Origin: Paludibaculum fermentans
GTDB taxonomy: Bacteria > Acidobacteriota > Terriglobia > Bryobacterales > Bryobacteraceae
NCBI RefSeq assembly: GCF_015277775.1
Contig: NZ_CP063849.1
Coordinates: 4,154,001-4,218,000, forward strand
Direction of reading: 5' to 3'
Length of the DNA stretch: 64,000 nt
A model generated the notes under the pieces. The model saw only the letters and a list, made by a program, of their open reading frames with translations, was not told the origin of the DNA and ran no database searches. Made by a program: the position numbers and the translations under genes. Numbering within the stretch: position 1 is the stretch's first letter; each line of letters starts with the position of its first letter. Below are positions 1-8,944 of this stretch, in pieces.

Positions 1-447
1 CACCAGATACTGCTCCTCCGGCGACAGCGACAGAACCGTATCGTGGCCCAGGTCCCGCAGGTGCCCAATGCGCTTCCCCAGCCGTTGTGAAGCCCCGTGC
101 AGCAGCGCCGAGGAAAGGGTACGCCCGTCTTCTGCGGACACCAGGAATCTCAGTTCCCCCGGCCCATCCAGCACTCGATATTCGATCAGGGCATCCGCCG
201 ACCCCGCCAGCCCCAGCCGGTCCCCGACATGCAGCAGATCGTCCAACCGGTCCAGCAGCAGCCAGGGCCGGAACCGGACCCGCTCGCGCACCAATTGGCC
301 GGTCTCGGGCAGCCGCCGCCACACCAGCGCCCATCCGTCGTTCTCCGCCCACACGGAAACGATGCCTGGCGTGGGGTCCCAGCCCCACAGCCATTCGTCC
401 TGCGATTGGCCGGCCTTATCACGATGCTCTGCCGACTCACTGTGCAT
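1..447 (-). CDS. Family B DNA polymerase, N-terminal part (runs off window)
   Basis: The minus frame is open from the ATG at 447 to the window edge, giving 149 residues of a longer protein. It begins MHSESAEHRDKAGQ, then WLWGWDPTPGIVSVWA, a basic stretch, RFRPWLLLDRLDDLLH, LDGPGELRFLVSAEDGR and ends LSPEEQYLV. This arrangement (a WDPTPGIVSVW start, an FRPWLL segment, then PEEQYL) matches what I recall of the N-terminal region of bacterial family B 'DNA polymerase domain' proteins. The exonuclease and polymerase motifs would lie outside the window, so the activity cannot be confirmed here. It is transcribed divergently from the membrane protein at 555. The identification comes from memory of the family and is moderately sure; the existence of a gene is very likely. 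Confidence 0.62.
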   Translation of the reverse strand, partial: MHSESAEHRDKAGQSQDEWLWGWDPTPGIVSVWAENDGWALVWRRLPETGQLVRERVRFRPWLLLDRLDDLLHVGDRLGLAGSADALIEYRVLDGPGELRFLVSAEDGRTLSSALLHGASQRLGKRIGHLRDLGHDTVLSLSPEEQYLV

Positions 448-554
448 GGAAATCAACTACCCGCCGATTGCTTACCCCACCCTCAGGTCCATTCTATCCA
501 TCGGCCGGGAACGCCCCCATTGGCCCCCGCCGCGGGCACTGCTACGATGACGCC

Positions 555-1034
555 ATGCAGGGCGAGTATGCGGTTACCGTCGAGACGACCACGTGGCTTT
601 CCGGCCCGATCCTGACGTTCATCAACAAACTATTGATGCCCATCGCCTGGTTCGGCTTTGTGATTGGAGTACCCGCCTGGGTCTTCATCACGGCAGGCCA
701 GCTCGCCATCGCCCGCGACTTCTACTTCATCGTTGGTTTTGCGGTTGTGGCCACCGCGCTGTTGTCGTGGTTCACGGCCCACCTGCAATTGGTGGGTTAT
801 CAGGGCCGCTACCTGCTCGTCGCCAACTACTGGAAAAAGGCGGCCATTCCTTTCCAACAGGTGGAGGCCGTGGAATCGGTCTGGTGGTATCGGGGCCGCC
901 TCGTGCGCATCCGCTTCAACCAGCCCACGCCCTTCGGCTCCGTTGTTTACTACATGCCGAAATGGGCCATGTTCCGGGGCATGTTCTCATCGCCGGAAAA
1001 AGAGCTTCAGTCGGTGCTGTACAACCGCGACTGA
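555..1034 (+). CDS. Small two-TM membrane protein of unknown function
   Basis: A 159-residue protein. The frame is open further upstream, but the ATG at 555 was chosen because translation before it (towards 87) is low-complexity Pro/Arg/Ala sequence antisense to the neighbouring polymerase. Two membrane segments lie at about residues 28-50 and 54-76. After them comes a soluble part with YLLVANYWKKAAIPFQQVEAVESVWWYRGRLVRIRF, which has the look of a small PH-like beta domain on the cytoplasmic face. The family is not recognised. It ends 7 bases before the convergent CYTH gene. A broken membrane gene at 32999-33720 has a comparable layout (two TM segments followed by a beta-rich tail), but homology is not established. 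Confidence 0.6.
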   Translation: MQGEYAVTVETTTWLSGPILTFINKLLMPIAWFGFVIGVPAWVFITAGQLAIARDFYFIVGFAVVATALLSWFTAHLQLVGYQGRYLLVANYWKKAAIPFQQVEAVESVWWYRGRLVRIRFNQPTPFGSVVYYMPKWAMFRGMFSSPEKELQSVLYNRD

Positions 1035-1041
1035 CCCTGGC

Positions 1042-1620
1042 CTAGGCAAACACCATGTTCTGGCTGTGCCAGCTGTGTTTTTCGCGATACTCCCGGAACA
1101 AGCTCCCATAGCTCTTCAGGACGTAATGCCCCGCGTTGAACCCTAGCTCCACCGCTGTCTTGTCGATCCAGCTTGCCTCGCCCTCCAACTCCAGGAACAC
1201 GCCAATCGGAGTCTCATCCAGCACCGCATGGCCCGGCTCGCCGACGCGTGCGAAGGTCGTGCGGTACTTCTCATACCGGAACGACACCTCGTACCCAAGC
1301 CCGTTCAGGATCCCCAGCGCCGCGTTCGCATCGGCCACGCAGGTCTCCACCTCGGGCCGCGTCTTGTGGGGACCGCCTTCCGGCGGCCCTTTAAAGGTCA
1401 GAATCGTCTCGCCGCGAAAATCGCGCAGCCGCAGCAGCCGGCGTGTGTGCATCAGCTCGCTGCCAGGTGTATCCAGCAGCATGTTCGCTTCAAACGCCCG
1501 TTCATGCGCGGCCACGAAGCCGGCGGCGGATAGCACCTGCAATGCCGCTTCGGCGGAAGGAACGGCCAGCTTAACCTCGGTCTCGCGGGGCAGGGGTTGG
1601 TCTGGTTGGGACTGGAGCAT
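1042..1620 (-). CDS. CYTH domain protein (class IV adenylate cyclase-like)
   Basis: A 192-residue protein with the CYTH/triphosphate-tunnel layout. There is an N-terminal ExExK signature (ETEVKL, residues 13-18), basic strands RRLLRLRDF and TFKGPPEG, an acidic ExE (RPEVETCV), RYEKYRTTF, and LDETPIGVFLELEG near residue 140. Family members bind triphosphates with Mg in a tunnel; known activities include class IV adenylate cyclase and thiamine or inorganic triphosphatase. The sequence does not say which applies. Its ATG lies inside the 3' end of the slipin gene (50-base overlap, same strand), so it is probably co-transcribed with nfeD and the slipin. Confidence 0.85.
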   Translation of the reverse strand: MLQSQPDQPLPRETEVKLAVPSAEAALQVLSAAGFVAAHERAFEANMLLDTPGSELMHTRRLLRLRDFRGETILTFKGPPEGGPHKTRPEVETCVADANAALGILNGLGYEVSFRYEKYRTTFARVGEPGHAVLDETPIGVFLELEGEASWIDKTAVELGFNAGHYVLKSYGSLFREYREKHSWHSQNMVFA

Positions 1621-2551
1621 CCCCTCCAGTATGACCTTGCTTGTGGATCACGTTCATCGCCACGCTGAGCATTGAGGCCACATCGCCCAGATTCGACGGA
1701 ACCACGATCGTCGAGCTCGCCTTCGCAATGCGTCCGAACTCGGTGACATATTGCTCCGCCACTCTCAACTGAACAGCCTCAAAGCCGCCGGGTTCATTGA
1801 TCGCCTGGGCGACCCGCCGCAAGCCCTCCGCGGTCGCGCTGGCGATCGACAGAATCGCCGACGCCTGGCCTTCCGCCTCGTTGATCTGCTGCTGCTTGCG
1901 GGCTTCCGAAGCCTTGATCACCTTCTGCTTCTCACCCTCGGCCGTGTTGATGTTGGCGTCGCGGTCCGCTTCGGAATTCAGGATCGTGGCACGTTTCTCG
2001 CGCTCGGCACGCATCTGCTTTTCCATCGCGGACAGGATGTCCTGCGGCGGATTGATGCTCTTGATCTCATACCGCAGCACCTTCACGCCCCAGGGCTCGG
2101 TCGCCTTATCCAACTCGCTGACGACCAGCGCGTTGATATTCGACCGCTCCTCAAACGTCCGGTCCAGGTCGATCTTGCCGATCTCCGAACGCAGCGTCGT
2201 CTGCGCCAACTGCCGGATCGCGAAGCCGAAATCCGAAATGCCGTAAGAAGCCCGCTCCGGGTTCAGCACCTTCAAATAGAGAATGCCGTCCACCGCCACC
2301 TGGACGTTGTCCCGCGTGATGCATACCTGCTCCGGTATATCGATCGCCTGCTCCTTCAATGAGTGCCGGTAGCGGATCACGTCGACAAACGGCGTCAGGA
2401 TGTGGAAGCCCGCTTGCAGCGTGCCTGCGTATTTGCCCAGCCGTTCCACTACAAATGCCGACTGTTGCGGCACAACGATCGCCGTTTTGGCGAGGATCGT
2501 GAGGACCAAAAGGATGAGAACGAGAACGACCAGCAGACCACCGATTTCCAT
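1571..2551 (-). CDS. SPFH/band 7 protein (slipin/paraslipin, QmcA-like)
   Basis: 326 residues. One N-terminal membrane anchor (about 5-27) is followed by a band 7/SPFH domain: VVPQQSAFVVERLGKYAGTL, HILTPFVDVIRYRHSLKEQ, the ITRDNVQVAVDGILYLKV strand, then YGISDFGFAIRQLAQTTLRSEIG. A coiled coil rich in Glu, Lys and Ala (about 190-245, with REKRATILNSEADRDANI) comes next. Family members form membrane-associated oligomers linked to membrane quality control. The gene lies 18 bases downstream of nfeD on the same strand, the classic slipin-NfeD pair, and overlaps the CYTH gene. The C-terminal tail is Pro/Arg-rich. Confidence 0.93.
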   Translation of the reverse strand: MEIGGLLVVLVLILLVLTILAKTAIVVPQQSAFVVERLGKYAGTLQAGFHILTPFVDVIRYRHSLKEQAIDIPEQVCITRDNVQVAVDGILYLKVLNPERASYGISDFGFAIRQLAQTTLRSEIGKIDLDRTFEERSNINALVVSELDKATEPWGVKVLRYEIKSINPPQDILSAMEKQMRAEREKRATILNSEADRDANINTAEGEKQKVIKASEARKQQQINEAEGQASAILSIASATAEGLRRVAQAINEPGGFEAVQLRVAEQYVTEFGRIAKASSTIVVPSNLGDVASMLSVAMNVIHKQGHTGGDAPVPTRPTPAPRDRG

Positions 2552-2569
2552 AATCTCCTCCGGAATTAC

Positions 2570-3016
2570 CTACAGACTTCTCACTTCGAGCGTCAAACCA
2601 TCCACACGCTCCACCCGGCAGCGCGTGGACTTCGGAATGAGCGTCTCACTCACGTTGCGCGCGTTCCACGACGTGCCGCGCAGCTCCACTTTGCCGATGC
2701 CCTGCACCGGAATCTCCTCCATGGCGGAGGCAATTTCGTTGGTCAGGTTGTCCACGTCCGAAACAGGTGTCAGCTTGCGAAACCGCTCCAGCAGCGGCTT
2801 GCGGAAGAACATCAGGCCGGCCACCGAGGCGGCCACAAACAGCAGGCCTTCCAGCGCCAGCCCGAACTCGAATCCGAGCATCTTTACCAGCCCGACCAGC
2901 AATGCGGCCACACCAAAGAAAATGAGGTAGAAGCCGCCGGGCGTCAGAATTTCGCCGGCGAGCAGCAGAAGGCCGATCACCAGCCACGCCCACCACGTCA
3001 TAAAGTAACTTCCCAT
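2570..3016 (-). CDS. NfeD family membrane protein
   Basis: 148 residues. The N-terminal half is hydrophobic with closely packed membrane segments (about 5-30 and 30-70), including [22 protein letters not shown], a segment typical of NfeD proteins. [12 protein letters not shown] links to a C-terminal OB-fold-like domain (residues 95-148) with [17 protein letters not shown]. It lacks the ClpP-like protease domain of long NfeD proteins. It is first in a minus-strand operon with the slipin, whose usual partner it is; the pair is thought to organise membrane microdomains. The start at 3016 is used; an in-frame ATG five codons later is an alternative. Confidence 0.88.
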   Translation of the reverse strand: MGSYFMTWWAWLVIGLLLLAGEILTPGGFYLIFFGVAALLVGLVKMLGFEFGLALEGLLFVAASVAGLMFFRKPLLERFRKLTPVSDVDNLTNEIASAMEEIPVQGIGKVELRGTSWNARNVSETLIPKSTRCRVERVDGLTLEVRSL

Positions 3017-3129
3017 ACGGAAGGGATCTCCTTCGTGTGCAGATCATAACGCATCACGGACCTGAGCGTAGGCTCTCGCGCAGAGATAAGATAGTTAAGG
3101 ATTCTGACCCCCTCGAGGTGTGTAAAACC

Positions 3130-4467
3130 ATGTCAAGCGAAAATACGAACCGCCGGCAATTCGTGGCCGGTGCGGCAGCCCTGACGCTGGCCTCCCAGGC
3201 TATGGCGAAGTCGGGTGGAATGAACAAAATGGCCCCCGCCCGCGTGATCGGCGCCAACGACAAGATCAACGTCGCAGTGATCGGTGTCGGCGGACGTGGC
3301 GCTTACGTGGCGGACAAGTTCGACAAGTACGCACAAACCGTCAAGCCTGGCGCCTGCCAGATCGTCGGGGTCTGCGATACCTACCAGAAGCGCGTGACGG
3401 CCGCCAAAGACCGTTTTAAGTGCAAGGGCACGCTCGACTACCGCGAACTGATCTCCGATCCCGGCGTCGACGCGGTCATCGTTGCCACCCCTGACCACTG
3501 GCACGCCCCCATCGCCCTCGCCGCCATGGACAACGGCAAGGATGTCTACCTCGAAAAGCCCATGTGCCACACGGTGGACGAGGTCAAGCAACTGATGTCC
3601 ACGGTCAAGGAAACCGGCCGCGTCCTGCAGGTCGGCTCCCAGACCACCTCCGCTGACCAGTGGTGGAAAGCCCGCAAGGCCATCGAAGAAGGCCGCATCG
3701 GCAAGATGATCATGAGCCAGGGCAGCTACCATCGCAACTCTACCGAGGGCGAATGGAACTGGAAGATCGATCCCGGCGCCGGCCCCGAAGGCAAGGGTGA
3801 GGACTTCATCGACTGGAAGATGTGGCTTGGCAAGGCGCCCAAGCGCTCCTTCGACGCCGACCGCTTCTTCCGTTTCCGCAAGTACTGGGATTACTCCGGC
3901 GGCATCGCCACCGACCTGTTCTTCCACGTCATGGCGCCCATGAACATCTGCTGGAGCGAGGCCCAGTTCCCGGTCAAGGTTTCCGGCAGCGGCGGCATCT
4001 ACCAGTTCAAGGATGAGCGTGAAGTGCCGGATACGTTCCACTTCATGGCCGAATACGCCAAGGGCTTCTCCGTCGTGCTCACCAGCTCGATGGCCAACTC
4101 CCAGCACATCCCCGGCCTCATCCGCGGCCACGAAGGCACCATCGTCATGGTGGAGCACGGCATGTTCGAAAGCTCGACGCCCTTCATCACGGTCAAGCCC
4201 GAAAAGCGCGTGATGAGCGCCGACTACAAGTCCAAGTTCGGCGAAGAAGTCGTGAAGATCGACGTCGAGCAGAAGGACATCATGTTCGAGCACATCGGCA
4301 ACTTCCTGGATTGCGTCCACAGCCGCCAGAAGCCGACCCTCAACGTCGAGACCGCCGGCCACGCTCAGGTCGTCATCACCATGGCCGTCCAGAGCTACCG
4401 CCAGGGCAAGGTTCTCTACTTCGACGAGAAGAACTTCAAGATCGTCGACAAGCCCGTCAAGGCGTAA
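3130..4467 (+). CDS. Gfo/Idh/MocA family oxidoreductase with Tat signal
   Basis: 445 residues from the ATG at 3130. This start was chosen because it opens a twin-arginine signal ([19 protein letters not shown]); the upstream open frame is not coding-like. After export the protein has a Rossmann fold with [15 protein letters not shown], then [16 protein letters not shown] and the [11 protein letters not shown] motif (the EKP lysine is catalytic or cofactor-orienting in the family). The C-terminal beta-sheet domain contains MWLGKAP and [13 protein letters not shown]. Family members are NAD(P)-dependent oxidoreductases on sugars or inositols; Tat-exported versions are abundant in Acidobacteriota and Planctomycetota. 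The substrate is unknown. It is a single gene, followed by a strong hairpin. Confidence 0.92.
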   Translation: MSSENTNRRQFVAGAAALTLASQAMAKSGGMNKMAPARVIGANDKINVAVIGVGGRGAYVADKFDKYAQTVKPGACQIVGVCDTYQKRVTAAKDRFKCKGTLDYRELISDPGVDAVIVATPDHWHAPIALAAMDNGKDVYLEKPMCHTVDEVKQLMSTVKETGRVLQVGSQTTSADQWWKARKAIEEGRIGKMIMSQGSYHRNSTEGEWNWKIDPGAGPEGKGEDFIDWKMWLGKAPKRSFDADRFFRFRKYWDYSGGIATDLFFHVMAPMNICWSEAQFPVKVSGSGGIYQFKDEREVPDTFHFMAEYAKGFSVVLTSSMANSQHIPGLIRGHEGTIVMVEHGMFESSTPFITVKPEKRVMSADYKSKFGEEVVKIDVEQKDIMFEHIGNFLDCVHSRQKPTLNVETAGHAQVVITMAVQSYRQGKVLYFDEKNFKIVDKPVKA

Positions 4468-4490
4468 CTCTTCCTCCCTTCCGAAACTCG

Positions 4491-4517
4491 AGGGCCGGGG
4501 CCGCAAGCTCCGGCCCT
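4491..4517 (+). terminator. Hairpin terminator after the Gfo/Idh gene
   Basis: An 11-bp stem (AGGGCCGGGGC with GCTCCGGCCCT, one G-T pair) encloses a 5-base loop and lies 24 bases after the stop codon. It is followed by a partly T-rich tail (TTCGTGTCTTT). The shape fits an intrinsic terminator, but the U-tract is weak. Confidence 0.6.
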
Positions 4518-4588
4518 TCGTGTCTTTACACCCGATTTGTTTACAGCGGCGCCGCTTGACGAATCCGGGCGTTTCAGGCCAAACTACC

Positions 4589-4601
4589 ATCGACAGTCGA
4601 T
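4589..4601. promoter_or_regulatory. Candidate PadR operator dyad
   Basis: ATCGAC-A-GTCGAT is a perfect 6+6 bp palindrome centred about 20 bases upstream of the PadR ATG. A TTGACG box lies at 4556-4561; no clear -10 box was found. Its placement fits autoregulation of the padR-permease operon. This is inference from position and symmetry only. Confidence 0.4.
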
Positions 4602-4615
4602 AGGAACGACCATCG

Positions 4616-4957
4616 ATGGGAAAGAAACCCGCACCCCCGCCAGACCTCGTGCCCGGCACGCTGGAAATGCTCATCCTGAAGACGCTCACCCACGGCGCCA
4701 TGCACGGCTACGGCATCGCCCAAAGGCTGGACCAGCTCTCCGAAGGCGTCCTCCAGGTGGGCGAAGGTTCCCTCTACCCGGCCCTGCAGCGCCTGCTGCT
4801 CAATGAGTGGGCCGAGGCCGAGTGGGCCGTCACCGAGAACAACCGCCGCGCGCGCTACTACCACATCACCGCCGCCGGCCGCCGCCGGCTTGCCCAGGAG
4901 CGCGCCGGCTACGACCGCATGAGCGTCGCCATCGCCCGCGTCATGGAGGCCGTCTAA
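4616..4957 (+). CDS. PadR family transcriptional regulator
   Basis: 113 residues with the short PadR winged-helix layout. DLVPGTLEMLILKTL is followed by HGYGIAQRLDQLSEGVLQVGEGSLYPALQRL (recognition helix and wing), NRRARYYHITAAGRRRL and a short C-terminal helix. PadR proteins repress neighbouring genes until an inducer binds. The stop lies 3 bases before the permease ATG, so the two are co-transcribed. In Acidobacteriota this pairing of PadR with a duplicated permease is recurrent. A dyad at 4589-4601 is a plausible operator. Confidence 0.95.
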   Translation: MGKKPAPPPDLVPGTLEMLILKTLTHGAMHGYGIAQRLDQLSEGVLQVGEGSLYPALQRLLLNEWAEAEWAVTENNRRARYYHITAAGRRRLAQERAGYDRMSVAIARVMEAV

Positions 4958-4960
4958 GCC

Positions 4961-7588
4961 ATGCGCCGCCTCTGGAAGCGCCTTCATCGGTTCCGCCATC
5001 GGAAGCAGTTCGACGCCGACCTCGCCGAGGAACTCGAGTTTCACCGCCGGCTCAAACAGGAAGAACTCCAGGCCGCCGGCCTCACCGAACCGGAGAGCCG
5101 CTACGCCGCCCAGCGCCGCATGGGCAACCTGGCCCTCGCCACTGAGGATGCCCGCGGCATCTGGCTCTGGCATAACCTGGAAACCCTCTGGCAGGACTTC
5201 GCCTACGGCCTGCGCGGACTCGCCCGCCACCGCGGCTTCACTCTCACCGCCGTCCTCACCCTCGCTCTCGGCATCGGCGTCAACACCAGCCTCTTCACCG
5301 GCTTCAACGCGATGGTTTTTCGATCCTGGGACGTGCGCGATCCCGGCCGCGTGGCAGGAGTCTTTACGGTGCACAGGACCCCTTCGGGCGAAATCCGGTA
5401 TCGCGGCATGTCCTACCCGGAATTCTCAACCCTGCGTGACCAGACGAAGCAAATGGCCGGCCTGGTGGCGCTGAGCTACGGCGGCCCGCAAATGCGCACC
5501 GACCCCGGAGCATCGTCACGCCTCAGCATCAACTACGTTTCGGGCGACTACTTCCAGGTGCTTGGCGTCGATGCCGCCTGGGGCCGTACTTTCACGAGGG
5601 ACGAAGACCAGCTTGCCGATCCCAGGGCCGTCCTGGTGCTGAGCCATGCGGCCTGGGTGAGCCAGTTTGGCTCGGATCGCTCCATTGTCGGCCGGACAAT
5701 CTCGCTCAATTACAAACCGTTCGTCGTGCTGGGTGTGCTGCCGGAGAACTTCAAAGGCACCGACATGGTGGGCCCGGACCTCTGGACGCCTTTGGCAGCC
5801 ATCAGAATCCTGCAGCCACGCAGCACCGAGCTCAGCAGCGCCGACCAATGCTGCGTGGCTGTCTTCGGCCGGCTTGCCCCCAATGTGGATCGCGCCCAGG
5901 CGCGCGATGAACTCACTGCCATCCAGCGTCAGGCCGCTGAACGGTTCAACCGCCCAGCCAACGAGATCTTCCTCACCCGCGCAAGCATCGTCGTTACACC
6001 CGAGCGCCAGAAGAAAATCATGCCCGCCATGCTGCTGCTGTTCCTGGCCGTCAGCCTGGTGCTGCTCATCGCCTGCGCGAATGTCGCCAATCTCCTGTTA
6101 GCCCGCGGCGCAGCCCGCCAGCACGAAATCGGCGTCCGCCTCGCGCTCGGAGCCGGGCGCCTCCGCATCATCCGCCAGTTGCTCACTGAGAGCCTGTCCC
6201 TTGGCCTGCTCGGGGGCGCCGCCGGTATAGGTTTGAGTCTCGTTCTTCCCGGTTTCGTACTCAACCATCTCGCCGACGAACCTCTCGCCCTCGATCTGCA
6301 GCCCGACTATCGGGTCCTCCTGTACACCCTCTTCCTCTCGATCCTCGCCAGCGTTGCCTGCGGTCTGGTGCCCGCCTTCCACACCACTCGCACCGACCTC
6401 CACGCCACCATGAAAGGCTCCGGCGGCAGGTCGGGCCGGCCTTCGTGGTTGAGAACGTCGCTGCTCGGTGCGCAGGTCGCCTTCAGCCTCGTCCTGCTGG
6501 CCTCCACTGGACTCCTGGTCCGCGGCCTGCAACGCGCCGCCCGCATCGATCCCGGATTTGATACCCGCGGCATAGTCCTGATGTCACTCGACCTCGGCAT
6601 GCTTGACTACGACGCCGTACGCGCTCAGGACTTCCTCCGCCGCCTCACGGACCGTGTGTCGGCCCTGCCCGGAGTCACCTCCGTCTCCACCGCCGTCATC
6701 GCGCCGCTGGGCAACGCCAGAATGCGCACCAGCGTCGCCGTCAATGGACAGGAAGCATTGGCCAAAAACGGACTCAACAACGTCACCTTCAACGAAGTAT
6801 CCCCCGGCTTCCTCGAGACACTTCGCATCCCCATTACCCAGGGACGCTCGTTTCAGGCTCAGGACCAGGGCCGCAAAGTCGCCATCATCAACCAGGCCAT
6901 GGCCCAGCGCTTCTGGCCTGGCCTCAATCCGGTGGGCCGGACCTTCACTTCAGATGTCGCCTATGAAGTCATCGGAGTCAGTCGCAATGCCCAGGAAACA
7001 CAACTCGGCAGGGCGATCGAGCCTTACTACTACTCACTCTCCAACGGCTCATCCAGCAGCCAGCTAGTCATTCGTTTCCAGGACACCTTCAACGCGCCCC
7101 TGTCCGAGCTGACCGCCCTGCCCACCCAGCTCGATCAGGCCGTTCGTCCCCGGTTGCGCCTCATGGAGGAGTCCATTCAGTCCCAGTTGCACGGCGCACG
7201 CATGGCCAGCTTCATCAGCGGCGGACTCGGTCTGCTCGCCCTCCTCCTCGCCTGCGTAGGCATCTATGGCGTGACCGCCTTCGTCGTCCAACAGCGCTTC
7301 CGGGAAATCGGCATACGCATGGCGCTCGGAGCTCAGCGCCGCGACGTCCTGTTCCTGCTGCTGAGCCAGAACCTGCGCATTGTCGTCGCGGGCGCCCTCG
7401 TCGGCGTGGCCGCCTCCGTAGCCGCCGCCTCCGCCTTGAGGGAGTTCCTCTACGGCATCAGCCCGCTGGACCCGGCCGCTCACATCGCGATGACGGCCAT
7501 CCTCTTGAGCGCCGCCCTTCTCGCGACGTTCCTGCCGGCCCGGCGCGCCGCCAGCATTCAGCCCGTTGTCATCCTGCGACAGGAGTGA
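4961..7588 (+). CDS. ADOP-type ABC transporter permease (MacB/FtsX duplicated)
   Basis: 875 residues. The N-terminal prefix domain (1-80) contains FDADLAEELEFHRRLKQEE and YAAQRRMGN. A first membrane segment follows (LTAVLTLALGIGVNTSLF, about 92-110), then a MacB-like periplasmic domain (to about 350) and the first FtsX core (LLLFLAVSLVLLIACANVANLLLARGAARQHEIGVRLALGAGR). A second periplasmic domain and a second FtsX core (VQQRFREIGIRMALGAQRRDVL, about 770-790) complete it, ending PARRAASIQPVVILRQE. This is the 'acidobacterial duplicated orphan permease' architecture. No ATPase gene is adjacent, so the energising partner is unknown. It is co-transcribed with padR and converges on the next oxidoreductase gene with a 4-base gap. 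Confidence 0.94.
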   Translation: MRRLWKRLHRFRHRKQFDADLAEELEFHRRLKQEELQAAGLTEPESRYAAQRRMGNLALATEDARGIWLWHNLETLWQDFAYGLRGLARHRGFTLTAVLTLALGIGVNTSLFTGFNAMVFRSWDVRDPGRVAGVFTVHRTPSGEIRYRGMSYPEFSTLRDQTKQMAGLVALSYGGPQMRTDPGASSRLSINYVSGDYFQVLGVDAAWGRTFTRDEDQLADPRAVLVLSHAAWVSQFGSDRSIVGRTISLNYKPFVVLGVLPENFKGTDMVGPDLWTPLAAIRILQPRSTELSSADQCCVAVFGRLAPNVDRAQARDELTAIQRQAAERFNRPANEIFLTRASIVVTPERQKKIMPAMLLLFLAVSLVLLIACANVANLLLARGAARQHEIGVRLALGAGRLRIIRQLLTESLSLGLLGGAAGIGLSLVLPGFVLNHLADEPLALDLQPDYRVLLYTLFLSILASVACGLVPAFHTTRTDLHATMKGSGGRSGRPSWLRTSLLGAQVAFSLVLLASTGLLVRGLQRAARIDPGFDTRGIVLMSLDLGMLDYDAVRAQDFLRRLTDRVSALPGVTSVSTAVIAPLGNARMRTSVAVNGQEALAKNGLNNVTFNEVSPGFLETLRIPITQGRSFQAQDQGRKVAIINQAMAQRFWPGLNPVGRTFTSDVAYEVIGVSRNAQETQLGRAIEPYYYSLSNGSSSSQLVIRFQDTFNAPLSELTALPTQLDQAVRPRLRLMEESIQSQLHGARMASFISGGLGLLALLLACVGIYGVTAFVVQQRFREIGIRMALGAQRRDVLFLLLSQNLRIVVAGALVGVAASVAAASALREFLYGISPLDPAAHIAMTAILLSAALLATFLPARRAASIQPVVILRQE

Positions 7589-7592
7589 TCTA

Positions 7593-8942
7593 CTACAGCC
7601 CGGCCAGCGTCCACGGCTTGCGGTACTCACGCCGCAGCATCTCGTTGGCCTTCGCGCTGTTCTTGAATTGTTCTTTGGCGCCGTCCCACTGCAGCTTTTC
7701 GCCCGTGCGCAGCGCTATGTTGCCGATCAGGCACGTTGCCGTGCTGTGGTGCCCGATCTCGATGTCGCCCACCGGCTTCTCGCGCGATTTGAGGCAGTCG
7801 ACGAAGTTCCGCACATGCGGCTGATGCTGGAAGGATGTGGTCGCCCGCTCCGCCATCGTCAGGCCCGTAAAGAACTGCCCCAGGCCGTTCAAATCGTCGT
7901 ACGCTTCCCTCGAGCCCTGCGTCACCTTCTCCGAGTGCATCTCCATCTGCGGGATGATCTCGTACCCGGCCCGGTCGATGAACAGCGTCCCCTTGGTCCC
8001 CTGCAGCATGATCCCGTAGCTGCCGAAGCTCTTGTTGCCCGGATGCCCGTTCGGTCCAAAGCTATTGTGGACCAGTGTGGAATACCGCACCAGCAGGTTG
8101 CCCGGATACTCCCAGATCACCTCCTGCGTGTCCGCGCAGTCACGGCAGTCGTCGTAAAACCACTTGCCGCCCGAACTCGTCACCGTCAGCGGCGTGTCCA
8201 CCTCCAACGCCCAGTGCACAATGTCGATCAGGTGGACACACCAGTTCGTCAATTCCCCGCCCGCATAATCCCAGAACGCCCGGAAGTTCCGCCGCGCCGG
8301 ATTGTACGGAATCTTCGGCGCGGGCCCCAGCCACAGATCCCAATCCAGCCCCTCCGGCACCGGAGCATCCTCAGGGTGCCCCATGCCTTTGTTCGAGGCC
8401 GAGAATCCGTGATTCCAGCACTGCGCGAAGTGGACCTTGCCGATCCGCCCCTCCTTCACAGCCGCCACGGCCCTTTGGAAGTGCGCGCCCGACCGCTGCT
8501 GGATGCCCACCTGCATCACCCGCTTGTGCCGCCGCGCCGCCTCCACCATCAGCCGCCCCTCCCGCACATTGTGCGAAATGGGCTTCTCCACGTACACGTC
8601 CTTGCCCGCCTCGCACGCCTGGATGGCGATCAGCGGATGCCAGTGGTCCGGCGTTGCCACCACCACGGCATCCACGTCCTTGCGCTCCAGAATGCGGCGG
8701 TAGTCGTTGTAGAGGTCCGCCTTCCCGGTGAGCATCTTCGCGGCGGTCTCGGCGTTCGGCCGGTACACGTCGCAAAGCGCCCGGATCTCCACCTCGGGCT
8801 GCTTCTGAAAATCGGCCAGGTCGCTGCGGCCCATGCCGCCGCAGCCGATCAGCGCCACCCCGATCTTGTCGTTGGCCGCCACTGCCTCGGTTGCCGCCGC
8901 GGCCGCCACGGCCGGAGTCGCCAGGAAGGTTCTTCTGTTCAT
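7593..8942 (-). CDS. Gfo/Idh/MocA family oxidoreductase with Tat signal
   Basis: 449 residues from the ATG at 8942, which opens a twin-arginine signal (MNRRTFLATPAVAAAAA). The Rossmann motif [33 protein letters not shown] and VEKPISHNVREG follow, then a C-terminal domain with DLWLGPAPKIPYNPARRNFRAFWDYAGGELTNWCVHLIDI. This GGELTNWCVHLIDIVHWAL stretch is typical of the exported subfamily. The gene is distinct from the one at 3130 and is not a recent duplicate. The start codon lies 2 bases after the stop of the M2 peptidase, so the two form an operon. The substrate is unknown. Confidence 0.92.
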   Translation of the reverse strand: MNRRTFLATPAVAAAAATEAVAANDKIGVALIGCGGMGRSDLADFQKQPEVEIRALCDVYRPNAETAAKMLTGKADLYNDYRRILERKDVDAVVVATPDHWHPLIAIQACEAGKDVYVEKPISHNVREGRLMVEAARRHKRVMQVGIQQRSGAHFQRAVAAVKEGRIGKVHFAQCWNHGFSASNKGMGHPEDAPVPEGLDWDLWLGPAPKIPYNPARRNFRAFWDYAGGELTNWCVHLIDIVHWALEVDTPLTVTSSGGKWFYDDCRDCADTQEVIWEYPGNLLVRYSTLVHNSFGPNGHPGNKSFGSYGIMLQGTKGTLFIDRAGYEIIPQMEMHSEKVTQGSREAYDDLNGLGQFFTGLTMAERATTSFQHQPHVRNFVDCLKSREKPVGDIEIGHHSTATCLIGNIALRTGEKLQWDGAKEQFKNSAKANEMLRREYRKPWTLAGL

Positions 8943-8944
8943 CG

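Noticed and set aside
3133-4701. Long antisense open frame opposite the Gfo/Idh gene
   Set aside because: High third-position GC on the real strand keeps the antisense frame open. The translation is Asp/Val/Leu/Gly-rich with no motifs, while the plus strand is a clear oxidoreductase. The same applies to 7566-9134, 14308-15759, 20893-22578, 25109-26686 and 62665-63921.
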